Of a DNA stretch of 64,000 nucleotides, positions 34,840-42,369 are shown piece after piece. The DNA lies in the NCBI GenBank assembly GCA_017438635.1, contig JAFRUZ010000005.1:27374-91373 (forward strand). Reading direction: 5' to 3'. Within the stretch, counting starts at the first letter, position 1. Each line of letters starts with the position of its first letter. The notes under the pieces are model-generated. The model was given only the letters and a program-made list of their open reading frames with translations. It did not search any database and was not told where the DNA came from. Source of the stretch: Bacilli bacterium. Its GTDB lineage: Bacteria > Bacillota_I > Bacilli_A > RF39 > UBA660. The position numbers and the translations under genes are program-made.

Positions 34840-35451
34840 ATGAAAAATTTAATTGGAAGCAAAATAGAAGTATATTCTTTAAATGAACTGCCGAAAGCGC
34901 CTGAGGATTTAAAATATTTTGCCTGTATCGGTGGAAATAAAAACTATGAATGTTTTTTAGAATCTAGAAGTTTATCAAGAGCACAGTTTATGAAAAAATA
35001 TGAAAATGAAGTAGATATTTGCCATAAACCGATCTATGAAGATGAAAATTTAATTATACGACAAGATGCTCAGTATCCATTACCAGGTTTTTACATCATT
35101 GCTACAAAAACAGGGAAAAGAACAATAGCCGATATAGATACTAATTTATATCAAAAGGGTATGGAATATGCATTTTTAATCAAAACCATTTTACAAGAGA
35201 GTTTCAAGATTAAAAAAGTATATATATACTATGATGAGCACTATCATAAACCATCTTCTGTACACTTTTGGGTCATGCCAATATATGAAGATGTATTAAA
35301 TGAGAATAATTTAAAAGCTACGATATTTAGCAATGATATATGGAAATACTTAGATCTGTTCGAATTCAAAGATACAAAAGAAGAAATATATAAAATAAAT
35401 GAAGAAATGAAAAAAATAATAAATAAGGGAGTGAATGAATATGAACGTTAA
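34840..35451 (+). CDS. HIT-superfamily protein, possible nucleotidyl hydrolase/transferase
   Basis: 203 aa. About 60 N-terminal residues of unknown type, then a HIT-like domain: 'CHKPIYEDENLIIRQDAQYPLPGFYIIAT' and 'SSVHFWVMPIYED'. Of the His triad (HxHxHxx) only the central, nucleophilic His142 remains; the outer ones are Ser and Trp. It could still form a nucleotidyl-His intermediate as in GalT or Ap4A phosphorylase relatives. Overlaps the decarboxylase gene by 11-17 bp. Confidence 0.5.
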   Translation: MKNLIGSKIEVYSLNELPKAPEDLKYFACIGGNKNYECFLESRSLSRAQFMKKYENEVDICHKPIYEDENLIIRQDAQYPLPGFYIIATKTGKRTIADIDTNLYQKGMEYAFLIKTILQESFKIKKVYIYYDEHYHKPSSVHFWVMPIYEDVLNENNLKATIFSNDIWKYLDLFEFKDTKEEIYKINEEMKKIINKGVNEYER

Positions 35452-37105
35452 TAAATACTTTTCTAAAAATAAAGACGAAAGTATTAAACAAATTAATAAC
35501 ATTCTTGACACATTAAATAAAAATGTAAAAACAAAAATAACAAATGATGAAAAACCAATACTAGATGGGGGCGTAAAACTATATAATAAGTTTTTAAAGG
35601 ATAAACATATTCCTCAAGAACCTAGAAATATCAAAAGTGTACTTTCTGACTTTTCAAATTATTTTGAAAGAAGTGTTATTTGGGAAAACCCAGGTACTAT
35701 GATAAATATCACACCTCCTGCAAATATTCCAAGTATAGCAACTGCATTTTATGCTTCACTATTTAATCCGAATTTTGCACAAGATGAACCATCTGGTTAT
35801 CTGATGACTACAGAATTATTAGTTTCAAAATATTTGTCAGAATTGTGTGAATGGGATATTAAAAAATCAAGAGGTATATTTACTTTTGGAGGAAAAGGAA
35901 CTAATCTATATGCTGTAAAAACAGGTATTAAAAAAGCTATTCCAAATGTAATTGAAGAGGGAATTACTGGCAAAGAAATAGTAGTTTTCTCTAATGAAAA
36001 ATCACATCCTTGTCACCGTGAAGTTTGTGATTGGTTAGGTTTAGGTAAAAATGCATGTCATAGATTATCAGTTGATGAAAATGGTCAAGTAAATTTAGAG
36101 TTACTTGAAAAAGACTTAAGGAAAGCATTAGATGAAGGAAAAATAATAGGATGTATAATCTTGAATGGTGGAACTACTAACGAAATAATTGTTGACCCAA
36201 TAAAACCTGTATATGAACTTAGAAATAAACTAGTAAAAGAGTATAAATTAGACTATATTCCTCATATACACATTGATGCAGTAATCGGTTGGGTCTGGTT
36301 AATGTTTAAAAACTACGACTATAATAAAAATGCTTTAAAAATGACAGAAACAGAATACAAAAAGATACATTCATTATGCAAAAAAATATCAGAAGTAAAA
36401 TATGCTGATTCTTTTGGAGCAGATTTTCATAAAACAGGTTTCTGTCCATATGTATCTAGTATATATATGGCAAAAAACTACGATGATGTAATGAAATTAG
36501 GCAATAAAACAGATAAAGGTGTTGAAAACTTAAGTTTCGGAGAGTATTCACCATTTGAATACACTTTAGAGTTAACTAGATCATGTGTTGGCCCTGTAGC
36601 GGCATATACAGCACTAGAAACTTTTGGAATTGGTGGTCTACAAACTTTAGTTTATAATGTTTTCTCAAATGCTGAATACACGAGAAATTATTTGAATAAA
36701 CAAAAAGATTTTGAAGTTATAAACATGGATACTGAAGGAATAGCCACACTATTTATAGTTAAAACACCTGAAAATGATAAAAACTATAACGATTATGTCA
36801 AAGGTGATTCAAAAGATTTAAGCAAATTATTAGACTACAACCAACAATTCTATTTGTTTACTTTAAAGAAATTAGAAGAAGGAAAAATAAATTTCAAAAT
36901 GGCATTTTCTAAAAGTTATAAGCCATATGGTGCTAGTATGCCTACAGGAGCTTTAAAAATATATTGCATGTCACCAATTATTAGCAAAAAAGAAACAGAA
37001 AAAATATTAAAAGAAATTATTAATTTAAAAGAAGAATTTGATCATTACTCAAAATTATTAAAAGAAGATAGAGAAGTGCCGATAGATTATGTTTATAGAG
37101 ATTAA
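35441..37105 (+). CDS. Group II PLP-dependent amino-acid decarboxylase family protein
   Basis: 554 aa. AAGGGAG about 8 bp upstream favours the ATG at 35441 over 35435. Features of group II decarboxylases (glutamate, aromatic amino acid): 'PPANIPSIATAFYASLFNPN', 'GIFTFGGKGTNLYAVKTG' (the T-x-G-G-T/S-x-x-N phosphate site), 'FSNEKSHPCHREVCDWLG', 'PHIHIDAVIGWVW' (Asp to PLP nitrogen) and 'SFGADFHKTGFCPYVSS' with PLP Lys331. Substrate not predictable; the location next to two tyrS genes would fit a tyrosine-type substrate, but this is weak. Overlaps the HD gene by 17 bp. Confidence 0.85.
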   Translation: MNVNKYFSKNKDESIKQINNILDTLNKNVKTKITNDEKPILDGGVKLYNKFLKDKHIPQEPRNIKSVLSDFSNYFERSVIWENPGTMINITPPANIPSIATAFYASLFNPNFAQDEPSGYLMTTELLVSKYLSELCEWDIKKSRGIFTFGGKGTNLYAVKTGIKKAIPNVIEEGITGKEIVVFSNEKSHPCHREVCDWLGLGKNACHRLSVDENGQVNLELLEKDLRKALDEGKIIGCIILNGGTTNEIIVDPIKPVYELRNKLVKEYKLDYIPHIHIDAVIGWVWLMFKNYDYNKNALKMTETEYKKIHSLCKKISEVKYADSFGADFHKTGFCPYVSSIYMAKNYDDVMKLGNKTDKGVENLSFGEYSPFEYTLELTRSCVGPVAAYTALETFGIGGLQTLVYNVFSNAEYTRNYLNKQKDFEVINMDTEGIATLFIVKTPENDKNYNDYVKGDSKDLSKLLDYNQQFYLFTLKKLEEGKINFKMAFSKSYKPYGASMPTGALKIYCMSPIISKKETEKILKEIINLKEEFDHYSKLLKEDREVPIDYVYRD

Positions 37106-37832
37106 TAAATTAAAAAAAGCTAAGAAAATCTTATTAGAAGTTTATACTAAAAGCATAAATACTAGTAATGATAAAGAATACATACAAGCAAAATATGACC
37201 ACTCTATAGACTGTTTTAATATAGCATCAAAAGTAAAACCTTTTAATCGTACATGCGCTATAGCAGCATTATTACACGATATAGGTAGGATATATGAATA
37301 TGATGAAGATAAAGCTGATTTACATGCTCAAATAGGCTATCAATATCTAAAAAATCATTTTATTACAAATCCACTGATACTTTTGCCAATAAAATATCAT
37401 GAAGATGATCTGAATTGGTATCAAAAGTTATTAAAAGATGATGAGTATACTAGCCAAAATATACTGACAAAAAGAAGAATTTTAGAATATTCAAAAGTAG
37501 TTAGAGATGCAGATATAATTTCTAATATGAAGATTATTGCAGAAAAAGAGTACAAAAGTAAAAATATAACTATAAACAAGCAATTAATCAACTGTTTAAA
37601 AGCTAGAAAACTAGGTCAAAAAGAGTTAATAAATGGTGAGTATGATGAAATAGTATATATTCTATGTGGTTTAAACATTATATATTCAAAAAACAGTATA
37701 AAGTATTTAAAAAAACATAAAATAGTGGCATCGCTAATTAACAAATTATATACACTAGCAAATGATAATAAGGAAATGTTAAAAGAAACAGAGTTGATTT
37801 CTAATATAATTGGAGAAAGATTTAATTTATAG
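37089..37832 (+). CDS. HD-domain phosphohydrolase
   Basis: 247 aa. Metal ligands in order: His of 'KYDHSIDC', 'AALLHDIGRI' (HD), 'DLHAQIGYQYL', 'IKYHEDD' and 'VRDADIISNM' (final Asp). The extra His residues suggest a two-metal HD enzyme acting on a phosphate ester or nucleotide. Coupled to the decarboxylase gene and 8 bp before the radical SAM gene. Confidence 0.85.
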   Translation: MFIEINKLKKAKKILLEVYTKSINTSNDKEYIQAKYDHSIDCFNIASKVKPFNRTCAIAALLHDIGRIYEYDEDKADLHAQIGYQYLKNHFITNPLILLPIKYHEDDLNWYQKLLKDDEYTSQNILTKRRILEYSKVVRDADIISNMKIIAEKEYKSKNITINKQLINCLKARKLGQKELINGEYDEIVYILCGLNIIYSKNSIKYLKKHKIVASLINKLYTLANDNKEMLKETELISNIIGERFNL

Positions 37833-37840
37833 GAGGCAAT

Positions 37841-38710
37841 ATGATTAACTATGAATTTGATAAAAGAAGGAAACCTTACAAAAAGATTAATTTATGTATA
37901 GCAAAACATTGTTTCTTAAATTGTCCTGGTTGTTATAATCTTTTTTCTAATTCAAAAGAAATTTCAACTGATGAAGTAATCAGATTTGTTGAATATGCCA
38001 AAGAAAAAGAATTAGAAAAGGTAACTCTTAGTGGAGGAGATCCATTAAGTAGAAGTGATATAGAAACAATAGTACAAAAATGTATAGATTTAGATTTAAA
38101 AGTAAATATTGATACTGTTGGACTAACCTTGCTAGGAGCTAAGTATATATGTGGTACAAAGAAAAGTGTTCCTAAATTCAAGAATATTGAATTGCTAAAA
38201 AAGATTAACAATTTGGGAATTCCACTTGATGGTTCGAACAACGAAATAGTTTCGACATTTAGACACTATAATAAAGAGGGCAATTTGTATAAAGAAATAA
38301 TAAAAGTATTAGACTTTTGCGAAAAAAACAAGATTAAAATATGTATTAATACTGTTTTGCATAAGAAAAATATAGATGATATTACTAATATTTTTAATAC
38401 TATTAAAAAGTACAAATGTGTTAAATCGTGGCAAGTATTTCAATTCATGCCTATAGGTTTTTATGCTAAAAAAAATGAAGATAAATATGCTGTATCTATT
38501 GAAGAATTTGATAAAGTAAAAAAAGCATTAGAAAACAAAAGAACAAGGATTGAAATGAATTTTAAACCTGCTATCGAAAGGGCATATAATTACATGCTAA
38601 TCGATTCAAATGGTAGGGCATATAAAGTAGATTTAGCCAACAACATAACAGAATATGGCAACATAAGGGATAACAAAACATGGGATAATATCCTTGATAA
38701 TATTTACTAA
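37841..38710 (+). CDS. Radical SAM enzyme without SPASM domain, viperin-like features
   Basis: 289 aa. The 4Fe-4S motif is Cys24-x3-Cys28-x2-Cys31 ('CFLNCPGC'); 'VTLSGGDPL' binds the SAM amino group. The second half shows 'ICINTVLHKKNIDDI', 'SWQVFQFMPIG' and 'RAYNYMLIDSNGRAYKVDL', which recall the viperin segments KINSVINRFNVEED, RWKVFQ and the 'S-Y-L-I-L-D' strand. No extra Cys cluster for auxiliary clusters is present. Substrate might be a nucleotide, as in viperins, but the resemblance was judged by eye only. GGAGG before ATG. Last gene of the operon. Confidence 0.75.
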   Translation: MINYEFDKRRKPYKKINLCIAKHCFLNCPGCYNLFSNSKEISTDEVIRFVEYAKEKELEKVTLSGGDPLSRSDIETIVQKCIDLDLKVNIDTVGLTLLGAKYICGTKKSVPKFKNIELLKKINNLGIPLDGSNNEIVSTFRHYNKEGNLYKEIIKVLDFCEKNKIKICINTVLHKKNIDDITNIFNTIKKYKCVKSWQVFQFMPIGFYAKKNEDKYAVSIEEFDKVKKALENKRTRIEMNFKPAIERAYNYMLIDSNGRAYKVDLANNITEYGNIRDNKTWDNILDNIY

Positions 38711-38713
38711 AGG

Positions 38714-38741
38714 TTGACTTTTTGTAATTTTGTGGTATAAT
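38714..38741 (+). promoter_or_regulatory. Promoter of the first tyrS
   Basis: TTGACT, 16 bp, TATAAT preceded by TGG. Confidence 0.7.
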
Positions 38742-38772
38742 AGACGCAATTTTCAGTGAAGGGGGAGTATAA

Positions 38773-40041
38773 ATGTTTAACATTGAAGAAACATTAAAGT
38801 TTCTATTAAAAGGAACATCTGAAAATGACGAACAAGCACTAAGAGAAAAATTAACTGAAGTATATAATCAAGGTAGATCACTAAGAATTAAATTTGGTAT
38901 GGATCCATCTGCTCCAGATATTCACTTAGGACATGCAGTTGCACTAAGAAAGCTAAAACAATTGCAAGATTTAGGACATACTGCTGTAATAATTATTGGG
39001 GATTTTACAGGAGCTATAGGAGATCCATCTGGTAAATCTAAAACTCGTAATCAACTTTCAAAGGAACAAGTAGAAGAAAATGCCAAAACATATCTAGATC
39101 AAATATTTAAAATACTTGACAAAGATAAGACAGAATTACATAGAAATAGTGATTGGTTTGAAAACATGACATTTCCACAAGTAATAGAATTATCTAGTAA
39201 GGTTACCGTTGCTAGAATGCTTGATAGAGATGACTTTAATAACAGATATAACAACCACAAACCAATTGGAATTCATGAATTTTTCTATCCTTTAATGCAA
39301 GCTTACGATTCAGTAATGGTAAAATCTGACATAGAACTTGGAGGTACCGATCAAACTTTCAATGTCATGATGGGAAGAAACATCCAAAAGGATTATAATA
39401 TGACACCTCAAGTTCCATTATTTATTCCTTTGTTAGTAGGAATAGATGGAAAAGAAAAGATGTCAAAATCATTAGGAAACTACATTGGGGTTGACGAAGA
39501 TGCAAAAGATATGTATGTAAAAGTAATGCAAATACCGGATGATTTAATAATAACTTACTTTGAACTTGCAACTGATGTACATCCTGACAAAATAGCAAAA
39601 ATAAAAACATTACTTGATAATAAAGAAGTTAATCCAAGAGATATAAAAATGCTTTTAGCTAGAGATATTATTAAACTATATCATACTGAAGAAGAACTAA
39701 AAAAAGCAGAAGAAAATTTCCAAGCTATATATCAAAAGAAGGGTAATAAAATAGAAGTTCCAACTATAACTATTGATACAGATTTACTTAATGGTGATAG
39801 TTATTCTATTATTGATTGTATTTACAGTACAGGTATTTATAAATCAAAAAGTGAAATTAGAAGATTATTACAACAAGGTGCTGTAAAAGTAAATGGACAA
39901 AAGTTTTTTGAATTAAACTTTGAACCAACTGACGAAATGGAAATTGGTATTGGTAAAGGGAAACTATTTAAAATACAATTAGCAAATGTCCAAAATATAG
40001 AAGAACAACAATCAGCAAAAACAAGAACATATAGAAGATAA
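38773..40041 (+). CDS. tyrS: Tyrosyl-tRNA synthetase 1
   Basis: 422 aa. Class I synthetase with 'KFGMDPSAPDIHLGHAVALRK' region (HLGH), 'IGDFTGAIGDPSGKSKTR', tyrosine-binding 'QAYDSVMVKSDIELGGTDQTFN' and 'KMSKSLGNYIG'; C-terminal S4 domain ('IRRLLQQGAVKVNGQ'). A short non-conserved tail follows. It belongs to the TyrZ-like type (FGxDPSxPDxHLGH). It has no T-box, unlike tyrS 2. Confidence 0.95.
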   Translation: MFNIEETLKFLLKGTSENDEQALREKLTEVYNQGRSLRIKFGMDPSAPDIHLGHAVALRKLKQLQDLGHTAVIIIGDFTGAIGDPSGKSKTRNQLSKEQVEENAKTYLDQIFKILDKDKTELHRNSDWFENMTFPQVIELSSKVTVARMLDRDDFNNRYNNHKPIGIHEFFYPLMQAYDSVMVKSDIELGGTDQTFNVMMGRNIQKDYNMTPQVPLFIPLLVGIDGKEKMSKSLGNYIGVDEDAKDMYVKVMQIPDDLIITYFELATDVHPDKIAKIKTLLDNKEVNPRDIKMLLARDIIKLYHTEEELKKAEENFQAIYQKKGNKIEVPTITIDTDLLNGDSYSIIDCIYSTGIYKSKSEIRRLLQQGAVKVNGQKFFELNFEPTDEMEIGIGKGKLFKIQLANVQNIEEQQSAKTRTYRR

Positions 40042-40061
40042 ATGTTAATAAAATATAGTAA

Positions 40062-40090
40062 TTGACATACAATTAAATGTATGATAGACT
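40062..40090 (+). promoter_or_regulatory. Promoter of the T-box leader
   Basis: TTGACA, 17 bp, TAGACT preceded by TGA. Confidence 0.65.
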
Positions 40091-40096
40091 TAAAAC

Positions 40097-40309
40097 GTAT
40101 TAAATGTTGATGAGTATTCATTAGTATCAATTTCAACCTCGTAGAGAGTTAACAGTTGGTGGAAGTTAATGGTGATGTTGATATGAATTACACACTCTGA
40201 ATTTAACCGGTATGTGCGTTATAACAAAAGTGTATGAACATAGTTCATAAAATAAGGTGGTACCACGGGTATTTATTCGTCCTTTTGAATAAATATCCGT
40301 GTTTTTTTC
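40097..40309 (+). ncRNA. Tyrosine T-box riboswitch
   Basis: About 210 nt leader of the second tyrS. The T-box sequence AAGGTGGTACCACG is at 40254-40267. The terminator pairs CACGGGTATTTATTC (40264-40278) with GAATAAATATCCGTG (40287-40301) followed by T7; the T-box overlaps its 5' arm, as expected for mutually exclusive antiterminator and terminator. In stem I, TAC (40189-40191, 'GAATTACACACTCT') is in the place of the specifier, matching Tyr codon UAC. Uncharged tRNA-Tyr should allow read-through. Confidence 0.92.
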
Positions 40310-40327
40310 TAAGAAAGGAATGATAAT

Positions 40328-41524
40328 ATGAAAAAAGAAGAAAAAATTGAATTAATAATGAGAAGAGCTGTCCAAGTTTTTAACGAGGATTCGTTAAGAA
40401 AAAAACTTAATAGTGGAAAAAAACTAATAGTTAAATTTGGGGCTGATCCATCACGTCCAGATTTACATTTAGGACACACGGTAGCATTAAGAATGCTTAA
40501 AGATTTTCAAGATTTAGGCCACGAAATCGTATTCTTAATAGGAGATTTCACTGCAATGATTGGTGATCCATCTGGAAGAAGTAAAACTCGTCCAGCATTG
40601 ACATTTGAAGAAACAAGAAAAAGTGGAGAAACATATTTTCAACAAGTTATAAAAGTATTGGATCCAGAAAAAACCAGAATTGTATACAATAGTGAATGGC
40701 TATCTAAAATGAATTTTGCAGATGTGCTTTCCCTTACTGGTAAATATACCGTTGCAAGAATTTTAGAAAGAGATGATTTCTCTAATAGATTTCAAAATAA
40801 TATTCCTATTGGTATTCATGAGTTCATGTATCCATTAATGCAAGGATATGATTCAGTAGCTTTAAAAGCTGATATAGAAATCGGAGGAACAGATCAAACA
40901 TTTAACTTGTTAGTAGGTAGGGAATTACAAAAAGATTATGGTCAAGAACCTCAAGATGTAATTGTTTTACCATTACTTGTTGGTCTAGATGGAAAAGAAA
41001 AGATGTCTAAATCTCTTGGAAACTATATAGCTATAAATGAACCAGCAACAACAATGTATGAAAAAGCCATGAGAATACCAGATGATTGCCTGCTTGAATA
41101 CTTTAAATTAACAACAGATATTGCCTTAGAAGAAGCAGAAAAATTAATTAAAAAGGATGTTATTTTAGCACATAAAAAATACGCTGAAGAAATAGTAAAA
41201 ATGTATCACGGAGAAGAATTTGTTGAAGAGGCAGAAAAGCGTTATGAAGTTGTAGCTAAAGGTGGAACTCCTGATGATATTGAAGAAATCACACTTGATA
41301 AATCAGAATTTGATAATGGTATGGTAATAGTAGATTTATTATCTAAAGCAAAAATGTTCTCTTCAAAATCTGAAGCAAGAAGAGCAGTAGAACAAAATGG
41401 AATCAGTATAAATAATAAAAAAGAAAACGATATCAAAAGAATGATTAGTTTAGATGACTTTAATAATGGAGAACTAATAATTCAAAAAGGAAAAAAACAA
41501 TTCAAAAAAATAGTTTTAAAATAG
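40328..41524 (+). CDS. tyrS: Tyrosyl-tRNA synthetase 2, T-box controlled
   Basis: 398 aa. Same family as its neighbour: 'KFGADPSRPDLHLGHTVALR', 'IGDPSGRSKTR', 'LKADIEIGGTDQTFN', 'KMSKSLGNYIA', and a C-terminal S4-like region ('SKSEARRAVEQNGISINN'). The two proteins are clearly diverged, so this is not a fresh duplication. It is the starvation-inducible copy. Confidence 0.96.
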   Translation: MKKEEKIELIMRRAVQVFNEDSLRKKLNSGKKLIVKFGADPSRPDLHLGHTVALRMLKDFQDLGHEIVFLIGDFTAMIGDPSGRSKTRPALTFEETRKSGETYFQQVIKVLDPEKTRIVYNSEWLSKMNFADVLSLTGKYTVARILERDDFSNRFQNNIPIGIHEFMYPLMQGYDSVALKADIEIGGTDQTFNLLVGRELQKDYGQEPQDVIVLPLLVGLDGKEKMSKSLGNYIAINEPATTMYEKAMRIPDDCLLEYFKLTTDIALEEAEKLIKKDVILAHKKYAEEIVKMYHGEEFVEEAEKRYEVVAKGGTPDDIEEITLDKSEFDNGMVIVDLLSKAKMFSSKSEARRAVEQNGISINNKKENDIKRMISLDDFNNGELIIQKGKKQFKKIVLK

Positions 41525-41546
41525 CTAGCATATGCTGGCTTTTTAA
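41521..41546 (+). terminator. Rho-independent terminator
   Basis: AGCTAGC-ATAT-GCTGGCT stem followed by T4-5. Confidence 0.75.
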
Positions 41547-41567
41547 CTATAAAATAAGGAGTATATT

Positions 41568-42140
41568 ATGAAACTAGAAAAAGAAATAACAGTTTTAGTA
41601 AATACTAGTTATGAAGAGTTAAATACTATTTTAACCCAAAAAGGTTTTGAAATAGTAGAATCGTTTTTCATGAAAGATATATATATGATCGATAAAAACG
41701 TAAACATGAGTGATATGAATAATCTTGATATTCTAAAAAAATGTATATTAATTAGAGAAACAGAAGGGGGACAAAAAAAATTAATATACAAACATAAAAA
41801 ATATGATAAAGATGAAAGAATAATTGAACAAGCAAAAATTGAATGTCCTATATCCGATGTTAATAAAGCTATTGATTTCATGAAAGCTATTAACTATAAA
41901 ACTCTGTTTACTATTAATGACAAATGTACAGTATACTGTAATAAAAAAACTGAATTTATAGTTCAAGAAGTTAACGATAAATACGTATTTATAGAAATGG
42001 AAGATAAAGCAGAAAGTATTGATAAAGAGTACAAAACAATTGACGATATGATTGGTGAATTAAAAGAGTATAATTTGCCTATACAACCAAATAACTTTTT
42101 TGTTAAAAAAGCAGAATTGATACTAAAAGAAACACTATAA
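41568..42140 (+). CDS. CYTH-domain protein
   Basis: 190 aa. N-terminal 'LEKEITVLVN' (ExExK-like CYTH start) and alternating Glu/Lys strands ('CILIRETEGGQKKLIYKHKK', 'YVFIEMEDKAES') fit the triphosphate tunnel fold of class IV adenylate cyclases and thiamine-triphosphatase/tripolyphosphatase relatives. The substrate is probably a triphosphate or polyphosphate. AAGGAG sets the start. Confidence 0.8.
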   Translation: MKLEKEITVLVNTSYEELNTILTQKGFEIVESFFMKDIYMIDKNVNMSDMNNLDILKKCILIRETEGGQKKLIYKHKKYDKDERIIEQAKIECPISDVNKAIDFMKAINYKTLFTINDKCTVYCNKKTEFIVQEVNDKYVFIEMEDKAESIDKEYKTIDDMIGELKEYNLPIQPNNFFVKKAELILKETL

Positions 42141-42152
42141 AACCTCATAAAT

Positions 42153-42181
42153 TTGCAAAAAACATCAAAATGTGCTATAAT
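42153..42181 (+). promoter_or_regulatory. Promoter of the structured leader
   Basis: TTGCAA, 17 bp, TATAAT; the block ATGTGCTATAATTA is identical to the promoter of the large ncRNA at 59460. Confidence 0.75.
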
Positions 42182-42187
42182 TAGCTC

Positions 42188-42369
42188 GTAGTAATTCAAT
42201 TGGTCATTCGCGTATTACTGCCAGATAAACGCAAGTTTAAGGGAATAATGAAGAGTCCTAAGAATCTCCTCATGAATGGCAAACTAAACACAGTTAAAAG
42301 GGTGGTAGTTTTTGCTGTTTATGAAAGGGGGTTCTTTTATTTATACCACGAATATAAGGAGGAATAATT
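42188..42369 (+). promoter_or_regulatory. Structured leader RNA of unknown class before an ABC exporter
   Basis: About 180 nt, higher in GC than its surroundings. Visible pairings: AGTAAT (42190s) with ATTACT (42214-42219), TGCCA with TGGCA, AAGAATCTCCT (42260-42270) with AGGGGGTTCTT followed by a T-rich stretch, and GTGGTA (about 42302) with TACCAC (about 42343). The last two could be alternative states of an attenuator. AAGGGTGGTA resembles the first half of a T-box, but the rest does not fit. Confidence 0.55.
42248..42367 (+). CDS. 39-codon leader ORF ending at the exporter start
   Basis: ATG at 42248 and stop at 42365-42367, 2 bp before the exporter ATG and running through its Shine-Dalgarno (AAGGAGG, 42357-42363). 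It begins MKSPKNLLMNGKLNTVKR. Its own ribosome binding site (AAGGGA) is weak and very close. If translated, the ribosome would reshape the leader hairpins and couple exporter translation. Existence unproven. Confidence 0.3.
   Translation: MKSPKNLLMNGKLNTVKRVVVFAVYERGFFYLYHEYKEE

Noticed and set aside
35441..37105. Confident assignment as tyrosine decarboxylase
   Set aside because: Adjacency to tyrS is suggestive, but length and several motifs differ from known tyrosine decarboxylases; left as group II decarboxylase.
38570..38710. Search for a RiPP precursor near the viperin-like radical SAM gene
   Set aside because: Intergenic space in this operon is only a few bases and the region to tyrS holds just a promoter; no precursor peptide seen.
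42294..42320. Possible T-box (AAGGGTGGTA) upstream of ABC exporter 1
   Set aside because: Only the first ten bases fit; the second half (CCRCG) and the overlapping terminator arm are missing, and no specifier loop is evident.
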